Assembly: GCA_000403295.2 (NCBI GenBank)
Contig: KE159605.1
Coordinates: 2,010,805 to 2,074,804, forward strand
DNA: 64,000 bases
Direction of reading: 5' to 3'
DNA from: Lachnospiraceae bacterium M18-1
Lineage (GTDB): Bacteria > Bacillota > Clostridia > Lachnospirales > Lachnospiraceae
A program made the position numbers and the translations under genes. The notes beneath the pieces were generated by a model. That model was not told the origin of the DNA. It worked only from the letters and a program-made list of their open reading frames with translations, and searched no databases. Positions 52,176 to 61,197 of the stretch are shown piece by piece; the stretch's first letter is position 1, and each line of letters opens with the position of its first letter.

Positions 52176-52940
52176 ATGATACACTATATGTCCGCCAGAA
52201 AAATATTTGAATCCTACTTAAATTCTTATGACCGCACGGATGACAAAGTCCGTCTGAAGATCGTCCATACTTACGGTGTTGTTGGACAGGCCGCCAATAT
52301 TGCGCGCCGAATGCGTCTTTCTAACGAAGATACAGAGCTTGCAAAGCTGATCGCCCTCCTCCATGACCTGGGCCGTTTTGAACAGCTTCAGCGTTTTGAC
52401 AGCTTCGAGCCTGACACGATGGATCATGCGGCCTACGGGGTGCAGGTGCTTTTTGAAGAAGGCATGATCCGGAAGTTCCTGCCGGAAAGCACCTGGGATC
52501 CCATCATCCGTACTGCCATTGCAAAGCACAGCGATTACAGTCTGTCTGGTGCGGCTGACGCCAGAACCCAGCTCCATGCCCGGCTCATCCGGGACGCAGA
52601 TAAGCTGGACAACTGCCGGGTAAAGTTGACTGATGCCACGGAAACTTTTCTCGGGGCCTCCCCGGAGGAAATCGGGGCGCAGGAGATTTCTCCGGCAATT
52701 TATGATACCATATTCTGGAACCAGTGCATCCTCTCTGCAGACCGAAAAACGCTAATGGATTATTGGGTTTCGTATATTGCCTATTTTTTTGATATTAACT
52801 TTCGTGAAAGTATGGATATTATTGTAGAAAATGATTTTATCTCCAGGATTATCCGTCGGATTCCATATTCAAATCCAAAAACGGCGGAACAAATGAATGA
52901 CATTGAGAACTATGTGAAGAACTATGCGGAAAGTATGTAA
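52176..52940 (+). CDS. HD-domain phosphohydrolase
   Basis: A 254-residue protein. The metal-binding signature is LIALLHDLGRFEQLQ (HD) near residue 62, with the first histidine in IVHTYGVVGQ and further ligands in KHSDYSL and RDADKLDN. HD hydrolases act on nucleotides or (p)ppGpp-like compounds, but no substrate is implied by the sequence. GGGAGC lies before the ATG. The following gene is convergent with about 15 bp between. Confidence 0.85.
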   Translation: MIHYMSARKIFESYLNSYDRTDDKVRLKIVHTYGVVGQAANIARRMRLSNEDTELAKLIALLHDLGRFEQLQRFDSFEPDTMDHAAYGVQVLFEEGMIRKFLPESTWDPIIRTAIAKHSDYSLSGAADARTQLHARLIRDADKLDNCRVKLTDATETFLGASPEEIGAQEISPAIYDTIFWNQCILSADRKTLMDYWVSYIAYFFDINFRESMDIIVENDFISRIIRRIPYSNPKTAEQMNDIENYVKNYAESM

Positions 52941-52955
52941 TTGTAAGTCTCTGGG

Positions 52956-53468
52956 CTAAACCAAAAACTCCAACACACGCTCCCCAAAAAATACAGCTGC
53001 CGCCATTCCCATACACAGAAACGGCCCGAACGCGATCTGTGATTTTCTGTCTGCTTTCCCTGCCGACAGCTGTTGGATTCCATATGCCGCACCAAGAAAT
53101 ATTGCAATCCCCAGTGCCAGCAGACTGAATCTCCATCCCAGGAACACGCCGCAGGCCGCCATAAGCTTGATGTCCCCTCCGCCGAAAGCTCCCGGTACGC
53201 ACAGTGTGATCACCAGCAGCAGAATGCTGGCGGAACACAGCCCAAGCAGCCGGTCCGGTAATCCGATTTCCGGGAAAAAAGGAATGGAAATCAGGCTGAT
53301 TCCCAATACGGCAAGCACCAGCTTATCCGGGATTGTCCTTGTTTTTCCGTCAATCCATGCCACTGCTGTCAACACGACAAAAAACAGGCACAGTATCACG
53401 GCTCTCGCCACATAATACAATAACGGTACAGACAGATCCTGATTTAATATGAAATGATATGTGATCAT
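52956..53468 (-). CDS. A24-type prepilin peptidase
   Basis: A 170-residue membrane protein with six hydrophobic segments. The two catalytic aspartates are in AWIDGKTRTIPDK and FGGGDIKLMAACG. The N-terminal methylase domain of full-length PilD is absent, as in the short CpaA/TadV-type enzymes that process Tad or type IV-like pilins. No pilin gene is seen nearby. The hairpin ATCCAGCCC/GGGCTGGAT at 53504-53529 lies just upstream of its start. Confidence 0.88.
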   Translation of the reverse strand: MITYHFILNQDLSVPLLYYVARAVILCLFFVVLTAVAWIDGKTRTIPDKLVLAVLGISLISIPFFPEIGLPDRLLGLCSASILLLVITLCVPGAFGGGDIKLMAACGVFLGWRFSLLALGIAIFLGAAYGIQQLSAGKADRKSQIAFGPFLCMGMAAAVFFGERVLEFLV

Positions 53469-53568
53469 AAGTAAAATCTCCTTATGCGCAATTCAGCAGC
53501 AACATCCAGCCCATTGAAAAGGGCTGGATCCTTGTTATCTTTCTCGTAATCTAAACCATAATTCAAGA

Positions 53569-55041
53569 TCACTCAGCCAGTGTCCGGAACAGCCCTTTTA
53601 CGGTCGGATAGATCTGTCGGAACTTCTGATAGCGCTGCTCATATTTTGCCACAAGTTCTTCCTCCGGCTCAACAGTGTCTACCACCTTCACCAGTTTTCC
53701 CGCTGCTTCTTCCACGCTTCCGTATTCTCCGCAGCCTACGGCAGCCAGAATCGCGCCGCCGTATCCGGGGCCTTCCTCACTCTCGATCACATCTACTTTC
53801 AGGTTCATCACATTTGCAATGATCTTCTTCCAAAGCGGGCTCTTTGCACCGCCGCCGCAGATCTTGGTGCGTTCGATCCGTATCCCCAGGCTTCTTGCCA
53901 CTTCCAGAGAATCTCTCAGGCCGAATGCCACGCCTTCGAGAACCGCCTGCGTCATATCTTCCCTTGTGGTATCCATAGTCATTCCAATAAAAGTCGCCCT
54001 CGCCTGCGGATCATTATGCGGGGAGCGCTCTCCCATCAGGTACGGCAGATAGAACACCTGGTTCTCTCCAAGCTTACGGATTGCTTCCTGCTCTTTAGAA
54101 TACTCCGCTGTTTTCAGGATTTCATCCATCCACCACTTGTTGCAGGATGCCGCGCTCAGCATGCATCCCATAAGATGATAATATCCGTCCGCATGGTCGA
54201 AAGAATGCAGTGCATTGTTGTCGTCTACTCCGAAGGAGCGGCTGGAAATGAAGATCGTCCCCGAGGTTCCCAGTGAAATATTGCACATGCCGTCGCCCAC
54301 GGTTCCCGTCCCTACAGCCGCGGCCGCATTGTCTCCGGCTCCGGCGATGACCCTGACCTCTTCCGGCAGGCCGAGTTCCTTTGCAAGATCCTCTTTTACC
54401 GTGCCGACCACTTCATAGCTTTCAAACAGCTTCGGGAGCTGTGCTTCCGTGATACCGCAGATTTCCATCATTTCTTTTGACCAGCAGCGGTTCTTCACAT
54501 CCAGGAGCAGCATGCCGGAAGCATCGGAATAATCGGTACAATGTACGCCGCTCAACCGGTATGCAAGATAATCCTTTGGCAGCATGATCTTTACGATCTT
54601 TGCAAAATTTTCCGGTTCCTTCTCCTTCATCCAAAGGATCTTCGGCGCCGTAAATCCTGCAAATGCGATGTTTGCAGTATATTCCGACAGCTTCTCTTTT
54701 CCGATCACTTCATTCAGATAATCCGTTTCCTTTCCCGTCCGTCCGTCATTCCAGAGGATTGCCGGGCGGATGACCTGATCCTGAGCATCCAGGACCACCA
54801 GCCCGTGCATCTGTCCGCCGAAGCTGATGCCTGCGATCTGGCTCTTATCGCAGTCCCGGATCAGTTCTTTGATCCCGCTGACGGACTGCGTATACCAGTC
54901 CTCCGGATTCTGCTCCGACCAGCCCGAATGCGGAAAATACAGCGGGTATTCCTTTGAAACAATATTGTGGATCTTTCCCTTTTCGTCCATGAGAAGAAGC
55001 TTCACTGCTGAGGTGCCAAGATCTACTCCAATATATAACAT
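53569..55041 (-). CDS. xylB: Xylulokinase (FGGY family)
   Basis: A 490-residue sugar kinase. MLYIGVDLGTSAVKLLLMDE is the N-terminal phosphate-binding block, ISFGGQMHGLVVLD the substrate side, and GAGDNAAAAVGTGTV and KICGGGAKSPLWKKI the ATP side. It phosphorylates D-xylulose or a similar ketose. The start at 55041 follows GAGAGGAA; the frame is open further upstream. It is the last gene of an operon with an isomerase and a DUF4867 protein, so the actual ketose may come from that isomerase. Confidence 0.9.
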   Translation of the reverse strand: MLYIGVDLGTSAVKLLLMDEKGKIHNIVSKEYPLYFPHSGWSEQNPEDWYTQSVSGIKELIRDCDKSQIAGISFGGQMHGLVVLDAQDQVIRPAILWNDGRTGKETDYLNEVIGKEKLSEYTANIAFAGFTAPKILWMKEKEPENFAKIVKIMLPKDYLAYRLSGVHCTDYSDASGMLLLDVKNRCWSKEMMEICGITEAQLPKLFESYEVVGTVKEDLAKELGLPEEVRVIAGAGDNAAAAVGTGTVGDGMCNISLGTSGTIFISSRSFGVDDNNALHSFDHADGYYHLMGCMLSAASCNKWWMDEILKTAEYSKEQEAIRKLGENQVFYLPYLMGERSPHNDPQARATFIGMTMDTTREDMTQAVLEGVAFGLRDSLEVARSLGIRIERTKICGGGAKSPLWKKIIANVMNLKVDVIESEEGPGYGGAILAAVGCGEYGSVEEAAGKLVKVVDTVEPEEELVAKYEQRYQKFRQIYPTVKGLFRTLAE

Positions 55042-55190
55042 CTGTTTTTCCTCTCTTTCTCTTATGATGCAGAAAAGCCGCCAGTACATTTACAGCTTTT
55101 CTACATACGCTGATATGAAAGCGTGCCTGAATCCTGTCCAGGCACGCTCTGATAACAACGCCGAAATCTATGATGATCGTACCCGGCTTC

Positions 55191-56675
55191 TTATTTCCAT
55201 GGATTCTCTGTCGGATAGCGGACTCCTGCCGGCTGGTTGTAGCCGATCTCTTCTACCGGAACCCCGATATACTTAAATACCTCGAACAGCGGTTTTCCAT
55301 AATTGCCGAATGCCACCGCTCCATGATGCGGATAGCCGCCTTCGATCAGGACATGACGGTAGAATCTGCCCATCTCCGGAATCGCAAATACACCAATCGC
55401 ACCAAAGGAACGGCTGGCTACCGGAAGCACCTCGCCCTGTGCGATATACGCGCGCAGCTTGTTGTCCGAAGTGCTCTGCAGGCGGTAGAACGTGATATCG
55501 CCAGGCTTGATATCGCCTTCGAGTGTTCCCTGTGTCACCTCCTCCGGGAGAGACCTTGCCATGATCAGCTGATATCTCATCTCACAGAAGGACAGCTTGC
55601 TGGATGCCGTATTGCCGCAGTGGAATCCCATAAAAGTATCTTTGTGGGTGTAGGAATACTTTCCTTCAATCTCTTCTTTGTACATATCCGCCGGAACATT
55701 GTTGTTGATATCCAGCAGAGTCACCGCATCCTGGCTGACTACAGTACCGATAAATTCACTCAGCGCCCCGTAAATATCTACCTCACAGGATACCGGGATC
55801 CCCTGTGCAGTCAGACGGCTGTTCACATAGCAGGGCACAAAACCGAACTGAGTCTGGAATGCCGGCCAGCACTTGCCCGCGATCGCTACATATTTGCGGT
55901 ATCCCTTATGTTCCTCGATCCAATCCTTCAGTGTAATCTCATACTGCGCCAGCTTTGCCAGGATCTCCGGCTTCTTATTGCCGGCGCCCAGTTCTTCTTC
56001 CATTTCTTTTACAACTGCCGGAATCCTCTCGTCTCCTGCATGCTTATTAAATGCCTCAAACAAATCCAGTTCCGAGTTTTCCTCGATCTCTACACCCAGA
56101 TTGTAAAGCTGCTGGATCGGAGCGTTACATGCCAGGAAATTCAGCGGACGGGGACCAAAGCTGATGATCTTCAAGCAGCTCAGGCCGATGACCGCTCTTG
56201 CAATGGGACGAAATTCTGCAATCATATCCGCACATTCTTCTGCTGTCCCGATGGGATATTCCGGAATATATGCTTTCACATTGCGCAGCTTCAGATTGTA
56301 GCTGGCATTGAGCATACCGCAGTACGCATCCCCTCTTCCCTGGATCAGGTTACTTCCAGTTTCTTCTGCAGCGGCTACAAACATCTTCGGTCCGTCAAAA
56401 TGCTTTGCAAGCAGGGTCTCAGAAATCTCCGGTCCGAAGTTTCCAAGATATACCACCAGAGCATTGCAGCCTGCTTTTTTGATATCCTCCAGAGCCTGTA
56501 CCATATGGATCTCACTCTCCACGATGCAGATCGGGCATTCATAAATATCCTCTTCCCCGTATTTTGCCTTATAAGCCTTCATCAAGGCTTCCCTTCTGGA
56601 GACAGACAGGCTCTCTGGGAAACAATCTCTGCTCACTGCTACAACACCGATCTTCAATTCTGGCATATTCTTCAT
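55191..56675 (-). CDS. L-fucose/L-arabinose isomerase family protein
   Basis: A 494-residue protein of the FucI/AraA superfamily. It begins KIGVVAVSRDCFPESL, and has NALVVYLGNFGPE near residue 75 and the metal-site region VTLLDINNN and FMGFHCGNT near 320-350. It probably interconverts an aldose and a ketose with manganese. Being followed by a xylulokinase gene, its product is likely a ketose such as a pentulose. GGTGAG is at usable spacing from the ATG. The exact sugar is unknown. Confidence 0.82.
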   Translation of the reverse strand: MKNMPELKIGVVAVSRDCFPESLSVSRREALMKAYKAKYGEEDIYECPICIVESEIHMVQALEDIKKAGCNALVVYLGNFGPEISETLLAKHFDGPKMFVAAAEETGSNLIQGRGDAYCGMLNASYNLKLRNVKAYIPEYPIGTAEECADMIAEFRPIARAVIGLSCLKIISFGPRPLNFLACNAPIQQLYNLGVEIEENSELDLFEAFNKHAGDERIPAVVKEMEEELGAGNKKPEILAKLAQYEITLKDWIEEHKGYRKYVAIAGKCWPAFQTQFGFVPCYVNSRLTAQGIPVSCEVDIYGALSEFIGTVVSQDAVTLLDINNNVPADMYKEEIEGKYSYTHKDTFMGFHCGNTASSKLSFCEMRYQLIMARSLPEEVTQGTLEGDIKPGDITFYRLQSTSDNKLRAYIAQGEVLPVASRSFGAIGVFAIPEMGRFYRHVLIEGGYPHHGAVAFGNYGKPLFEVFKYIGVPVEEIGYNQPAGVRYPTENPWK

Positions 56676-56727
56676 AATATGTACTCACCTTTCTTTTTTA
56701 TTGATATCTGTCTTAATCAGTAACCTT

Positions 56728-57348
56728 TTACACAATATTGATATTTTCACCCTTCAGTCCGCAGAACGCGCCTTCAATCCCGGCTTCCGAATGTGCGATC
56801 AGCCATTTATTCTTTGCCGTGATCAGCCGGTCTTCCCCTGACTCTCCAATCGGGAAGGTCAGTTCCGTATTGGTCCCTGCCGGAAGGATCACCACGCAGC
56901 GGAATCCCCCTTCCGCCGCCGTACAGGGCGCATAATGCAGGGTCGTGGCATACATCTCCACTGCCGTACCCGCAGGTACAAAAAATGCCTCCGCCAAAGA
57001 AGTCTCATACGTATAGTCCGCCTGGATATCCTGCTGAGCGCCTAAGAGCAGGATCATGTCTGTCACTGCGATGTTGACCTCACTGGAACGGTGATACTCC
57101 AACGCATTGAGCTTATGATTATCTCCGTTGCAGTATCCGATCTGGATCGGCAGTCCGCCAAAGGCACGGTTCCGAAAACTCTCTGCTTCCGGCAGCGCTT
57201 CCAGCTCTTCCACGGACGGAACGTAGATCACTTCTTTCGGCAGAGGCGTATGCTCCATCTCTTTCAGAATCCTGGCAAGGTCATAGCCTTCCAGAACCTT
57301 TCCATATCTGCCAAAGGAATGGTCTGTTACTTTCTGAATGTTCATCAT
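56728..57348 (-). CDS. DUF4867 cupin-like protein
   Basis: A 206-residue protein matching the DUF4867 family in length and pattern: NIQKVTDHSFGRYGKVLEGY at the start, then GGLPIQIGYCNGDNHKLNAL, LEYHRSSEVNIAVTDMILLL and FFVPAGTAVEMYATTLHYAP, a cupin-like fold with histidines that could hold a metal. AAGGAGGAACC precedes the ATG. It is the first gene of the isomerase and xylulokinase operon. A sugar epimerase or mutarotase role is plausible from context but unproven. Confidence 0.82.
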   Translation of the reverse strand: MMNIQKVTDHSFGRYGKVLEGYDLARILKEMEHTPLPKEVIYVPSVEELEALPEAESFRNRAFGGLPIQIGYCNGDNHKLNALEYHRSSEVNIAVTDMILLLGAQQDIQADYTYETSLAEAFFVPAGTAVEMYATTLHYAPCTAAEGGFRCVVILPAGTNTELTFPIGESGEDRLITAKNKWLIAHSEAGIEGAFCGLKGENINIV

Positions 57349-57482
57349 GGTTCCTCCTTATATTTTTGTCAGTTTTCACTTCTATGAAACCATAATAACA
57401 ATTTTTTTTATACTTATCCACCAATAACTTAGCTAATCCATGTCATTTTCTTGTCTTTTTGTTTTTTTTTGCATCAGATAAT

Positions 57483-58397
57483 TTATCCTCTCTGCCCCCG
57501 TATGTCCTTTTTCGGATGGATTCCACTCTCATCCCCCGGTCTCTGCTTGCTGCGGTATTCGCTGGGCAGCATCCCATATTTCTTTTGAAATGCCTTGGCC
57601 AGCGCTTTGCTGTTTGGAAAGCCGTTATTCATTGCAGCCTCACTGATAGTATGCTCCGTATTGGCAATCTCCTGAAATGCACGCTCCACACGGACATTTT
57701 GCAGATAGGACTTATAATTGATGCCTGCATATTTTTGGAACATCCGTGACAGATATGTCGGAGAATATCCGAATATCTCTGCCAGTGCTTCCAGAGACAT
57801 CTCCGATGCATAATTTTCTTTGATATAACCCGTAATCAGTGACAGCCGGTTCAGGTTTTTATGCCATTTCACCATATCGGGCGTCACATCCGTCTCCCGG
57901 TATTCTGTCACCAAAAGATAAAGCAGCATGTAGTACAGTCCCTTTACTTTCATCTCATACCCGCACGCCCGTTCCGCGTATGCCCCGTAGATATCTCCGA
58001 TCAGCTCCATGACCCGCCCGTCCTGCGGCAGCGGATCGTGTGTGAATCGGATGAACTGCTCTCCGGTGTAATAATCCTCGAATGTTTTCAGAGGAATCTG
58101 AAGGACGATAGTCTGATTCGGCTCCGGTGAATCGACAGAGTGGATCTCGTTGGAATTGACCAGCATAAATTCTCCGGTCCGCAGCAAGTATTCCTCTTCA
58201 TTCAGATAAAATTTTAATGCGCCCTCATAGACCGCAAATAATTCTACTGATCTGTGCCAATGCTTATCCCGAAAATAGTTTCCCTCCCCGCCTTCGAACA
58301 AAAATACTTTGAAGGGAAGGCCCTGGTTCGGCATGATCAGTTCATGACTAAATTTCATAATCTGCACCAAGTCTTTCAAAAATAAATCCATATACAT
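57483..58397 (-). CDS. AraC family transcriptional regulator
   Basis: A 304-residue regulator. The N-terminal cupin-like sensing half (HWHRSVELFAVYEGALKFYL) is followed by two helix-turn-helix motifs: MSLEALAEIFGYSPTYLSRM and ISEAAMNNGFPNSKALAKAF with QKKYGMLPSEYR. It lies just upstream of the DUF4867 operon on the same strand and probably activates it in response to the sugar. The start codon is uncertain: an ATG at 58361 is an alternative. Confidence 0.9.
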   Translation of the reverse strand: MYMDLFLKDLVQIMKFSHELIMPNQGLPFKVFLFEGGEGNYFRDKHWHRSVELFAVYEGALKFYLNEEEYLLRTGEFMLVNSNEIHSVDSPEPNQTIVLQIPLKTFEDYYTGEQFIRFTHDPLPQDGRVMELIGDIYGAYAERACGYEMKVKGLYYMLLYLLVTEYRETDVTPDMVKWHKNLNRLSLITGYIKENYASEMSLEALAEIFGYSPTYLSRMFQKYAGINYKSYLQNVRVERAFQEIANTEHTISEAAMNNGFPNSKALAKAFQKKYGMLPSEYRSKQRPGDESGIHPKKDIRGQRG

Positions 58398-58558
58398 CTA
58401 TTTAGATTCAATCGTCTACTTACTATCATCTTCCTGATTCCTGTGGCCAGCCATTTTGCGATCTCAGCTGCTTGATATTTATCTATGGCAGGCACATTCT
58501 TTTTTAACAGATTTTCTTTTTTTACTATATCACATTGCCGGAACCATGTCAACGCAAA

Positions 58559-58574
58559 AAGAACACATGTTCTT
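58559..58574. promoter_or_regulatory. Palindromic operator candidate
   Basis: AAGAACA-CA-TGTTCTT is a perfect 7+2+7 palindrome, 20 bp before the -35 box of the two-component operon. The rest of the gene-free 58398-58729 is AT-rich. Confidence 0.4.
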
Positions 58575-58594
58575 AAGAATTAAAATACATTACG

Positions 58595-58623
58595 TTGCTA
58601 TCCAATCTGTAAACCGTTATACT
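58595..58623 (+). promoter_or_regulatory. Promoter of the two-component operon
   Basis: TTGCTA (58595-58600) and TATACT (58618-58623) are 17 bp apart. The leader to the ATG at 58730 is about 100 nt. Confidence 0.55.
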
Positions 58624-58729
58624 ATATATGAAAACACATCATTACAGCCATTTAGAACAGCATCCAGCCTGCAGTATACACATCTGCTGTACTGAATCGC
58701 AGCATATAGTTCCAATCCGGAGGTCCGAC

Positions 58730-59410
58730 ATGAAATATGATTGTTTCATCATAGATGATGAAAAACTCCTCGCAGACAGCACAGCCGAATATTTTAATCT
58801 GTTCGGTGTAAAAACGGCAGCGGTATACAGCGTATCCGAATGCCGGAAGTTTTTTCAGGAAAATACTGCCCAGCTTCTTCTGCTGGACATCAATCTCGGA
58901 GACGGCAGCGGCTTCGAACTCTGCCGGGAGCTGCGCGAAAAGACAGACGTCCCCATCCTGTTCATCTCCGCGCGTACAAGCGATGATGATAAGATCATCG
59001 CACTGAATATCGGAGGCGATGACTATATACAAAAACCGTACTCTCTCAGCGTCCTGCTTGCAAAAGTAAAAGTCGTTCTGAAACGATACGGCGAAACTGT
59101 CGGCGCAGCCTACTCCGACGGCTGGCTGACCGTTGATTTTGATACCAGGCAGATAACCGCCGGAGGGGTCCCTGCGAAACTGACCGCACTGGAATTTCGG
59201 CTCCTCTCTTATCTGATCCGGCATGAAAACAAGGTCATTTCAAAACAGGAGTTGTTCGAAAATGTCTGGGAAGACAAGTTCACGGGCGACGGAACACTGA
59301 ACGTGCATATACGAAAAATACGTGAAGCCATTGAACGAACTCCCGGGAAACCGGAATATATTCTTACCGTCTGGGGCGACGGCTACAGATTTTGCGGAGG
59401 CAGGAAATGA
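58730..59410 (+). CDS. OmpR family response regulator
   Basis: A 226-residue regulator. The receiver domain has CFIIDDEKLL, the phospho-acceptor in LLLDINLGDGSG and the lysine in DYIQKPYSLS. The C-terminal winged helix is clear (LTALEFRLLSYLIRHENKVI, then LNVHIRKIREAIE and VWGDGYRFCGG). CCGGAGGTCCGAC precedes the ATG at 58730; the longer frame from 58628 has no such site. It overlaps the histidine kinase by ATGA. No target gene is obvious nearby, since a prophage follows. Confidence 0.9.
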   Translation: MKYDCFIIDDEKLLADSTAEYFNLFGVKTAAVYSVSECRKFFQENTAQLLLLDINLGDGSGFELCRELREKTDVPILFISARTSDDDKIIALNIGGDDYIQKPYSLSVLLAKVKVVLKRYGETVGAAYSDGWLTVDFDTRQITAGGVPAKLTALEFRLLSYLIRHENKVISKQELFENVWEDKFTGDGTLNVHIRKIREAIERTPGKPEYILTVWGDGYRFCGGRK

Positions 59411-60765
59411 AAACACGCAGACTATTGATCAGCCTGGTATTCCTTTTTTCAATACAGCTTGCGGCTCTGCTGATATTTGCAGCGCAGATTCCTGATGTAT
59501 CTCAGGACACCATAGCTGTCAATGAAGCCCTCCAGTCTGTACAGGAGCACTGGGAAGATTTAAAAAGCCATGGCCTGGACGAAACATCCGGTCAGACCGA
59601 CGGCGGATTGAATCGGGGAAATGATGCCAGATATGAGAATCCGACGGATTTGGATTTTGTCGTACTGAATCTGGAGGGAGATGTCCTGTTCCGGACAAGA
59701 TCCGGATTAAGTGAAAGCATTCATGAGGCAGTCATACACAGGGATACCATCCTGGACATCGAATCGAACGGATCCATTGCAGGAAAAATCCTTCTTTACA
59801 ATAACAATATACAGATCATGCAGGCTCGGAAAAAGACAACAGTCTTCTTTTTATCGGGTGTCTTATGTGTACAATGCTGCATCATGATCTGGTATTTCTT
59901 TTATTTAAACCGCGCCGTTATCAGGCCCTTCCGGAAGTTGGAAGGATTTGCAGAGCGGGTCGCAGGCGGCAATCTGGAGGTTCCTCTGGAAATGGACAAG
60001 GAAAATCTCTTCGGCGCATTTACAGAGAGCTTTGATATCATGCGCTCCGAATTGAAAAAGGCCCGGATTGCACAGGCCGAGGCCAACGCCGCCAAAAAAG
60101 AACTGGTTGCCAAACTTTCCCATGACATCAAAACTCCGGTTGCAAGCATTAAGGCGGCTTCGGAAGTCGGTGCGGCGCTTACGGAAAAGATTTCGTATGA
60201 ATTAGCGGCAGATACGCCGCTTACACAGATTCTCGACAACTACACACAGATCATACGCAAGGCCGACCAGATCAATTCGCTCATAACTAACCTGTTCACT
60301 GCCACACTGGAAGAACTCCGCCAGTTGACCGTGGCCCCCGCAGACATGGCCAGCCACGAACTGAAAGAGATTTTTGAAAGCGCAGATTATCTTCATCGCG
60401 CAGTCATTCCCCATATCCCCGACTGCCTTCTATACGCAGACCGGCTTCGTCTTCAGCAGGTGTTTGACAACCTTTTTTCAAATTCCTACAAATATGCCGG
60501 TACGAAGATCAATCTGGCCATTTCCCGGGAAGAACGCGGTCTGTCCGTCAGCATGGAAGACTTCGGCGGCGGTGTCAAAATGGAAGAGCTGCCTCTCCTG
60601 AAGGAAAAGTTTAAACGAGGGAGCAATGCCGCCGACACAGAAGGCGCTGGTCTGGGACTCTATATTTCAGATTATTTTCTGAAAGAAATGCACGGAAATC
60701 TCCTTCTGGAAAACGGTCGGAATGGACTGAAAGTGACTGTCCGTATTGCACTCAGCGGTCTTTGA
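59407..60765 (+). CDS. Sensor histidine kinase
   Basis: A 452-residue membrane kinase. A first membrane segment (about residues 5-25) and a second (about 145-165) flank an extracytoplasmic domain of about 120 residues. HAMP (INRPFRKLEGFAERVAG-like, from about 170), HisKA (LVAKLSHDIKTPVASIKAAS) and the ATPase domain with LFSNSYKYAGTKINLAI and GAGLGLYISDYFLKEMHG follow. It senses an unknown external signal and phosphorylates the OmpR-type regulator encoded just upstream. GGAGGCAGG before the ATG supports this start over the upstream one. Confidence 0.88.
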   Translation: MKTRRLLISLVFLFSIQLAALLIFAAQIPDVSQDTIAVNEALQSVQEHWEDLKSHGLDETSGQTDGGLNRGNDARYENPTDLDFVVLNLEGDVLFRTRSGLSESIHEAVIHRDTILDIESNGSIAGKILLYNNNIQIMQARKKTTVFFLSGVLCVQCCIMIWYFFYLNRAVIRPFRKLEGFAERVAGGNLEVPLEMDKENLFGAFTESFDIMRSELKKARIAQAEANAAKKELVAKLSHDIKTPVASIKAASEVGAALTEKISYELAADTPLTQILDNYTQIIRKADQINSLITNLFTATLEELRQLTVAPADMASHELKEIFESADYLHRAVIPHIPDCLLYADRLRLQQVFDNLFSNSYKYAGTKINLAISREERGLSVSMEDFGGGVKMEELPLLKEKFKRGSNAADTEGAGLGLYISDYFLKEMHGNLLLENGRNGLKVTVRIALSGL

Positions 60766-60979
60766 TAAACTGCTGCCCTATGAGAACGGATTATAGGATA
60801 ATAAAACTTCCGGGAAATCTTTGTCTGCCTGTTTGATTTAAGGAATCTTTAAATTTTCATTTTTCGGACGGGGGATGATCAATATAGGATTTTTGCCGCG
60901 AGCCATTGTAAATACTGGGGTTTCAAGACATTAATAACCATGTTATACTTTACAAAAATATTGGAAAACATCAGATACG

Positions 60980-61037
60980 TTAGTGACAAATTAGTGACAA
61001 AATCTACAGCCCGGAACAAGTTTTGTATCCGGGCTGT
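60980..61037. other. Tandem TTAGTGACAAA repeat and hairpin at the prophage edge
   Basis: TTAGTGACAAA occurs twice in direct succession (60980-61001). ACAGCCCGGA/TCCGGGCTGT (61006-61037) then forms a 10-bp stem that could end the minus-strand phage transcript. Such short tandem repeats are often seen near tyrosine-integrase attachment sites, so the host-phage junction may be close. The remainder of 60766-61072 has no gene. Confidence 0.4.
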
Positions 61038-61072
61038 AAACCTACTTAGTCCAGTGTGCAAATAAAGACATA

Positions 61073-61153
61073 TTATTTCTTTTTCTTCTTAGCAAACTCC
61101 GTGCATAAAGACAGGTTTCGAACTTTCGCGCCCTGCCTGGCGGCCATCGGCAT
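61073..61153 (-). CDS. Tiny basic ORF (26 aa) after the amidase
   Basis: The frame reads MPMAARQGAKVRNLSLCTEF followed by A and five lysines. It ends 45 bp beyond the amidase stop side. GGGAAGG lies just before the ATG pair (61153 or 61147), and a GTG at 61171 is another possible start. The protein-like composition and its place in the lysis module suggest a real small gene; no family is known to me. Confidence 0.4.
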   Translation of the reverse strand: MPMAARQGAKVRNLSLCTEFAKKKKK

Positions 61154-61197
61154 ACCTTCCCATTCCGCCACTGTCCGGAAGTTGAGTTATCTGGGTG

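Noticed and set aside
55170..56723. A 517-codon plus-strand frame
   Set aside because: It lies antisense to the well-supported isomerase gene and has no ribosome binding site or recognisable domain, so it is a shadow.
60879..61061. 60-codon minus-strand frame near the prophage junction
   Set aside because: It spans the terminator hairpin and tandem repeat, and there is no ribosome site.
61085..61185. tRNA-like segment on the minus strand containing GTTCGAA
   Set aside because: The bases around the TTCGAA loop do not pair into a T-stem and no acceptor stem or anticodon arm can be formed.
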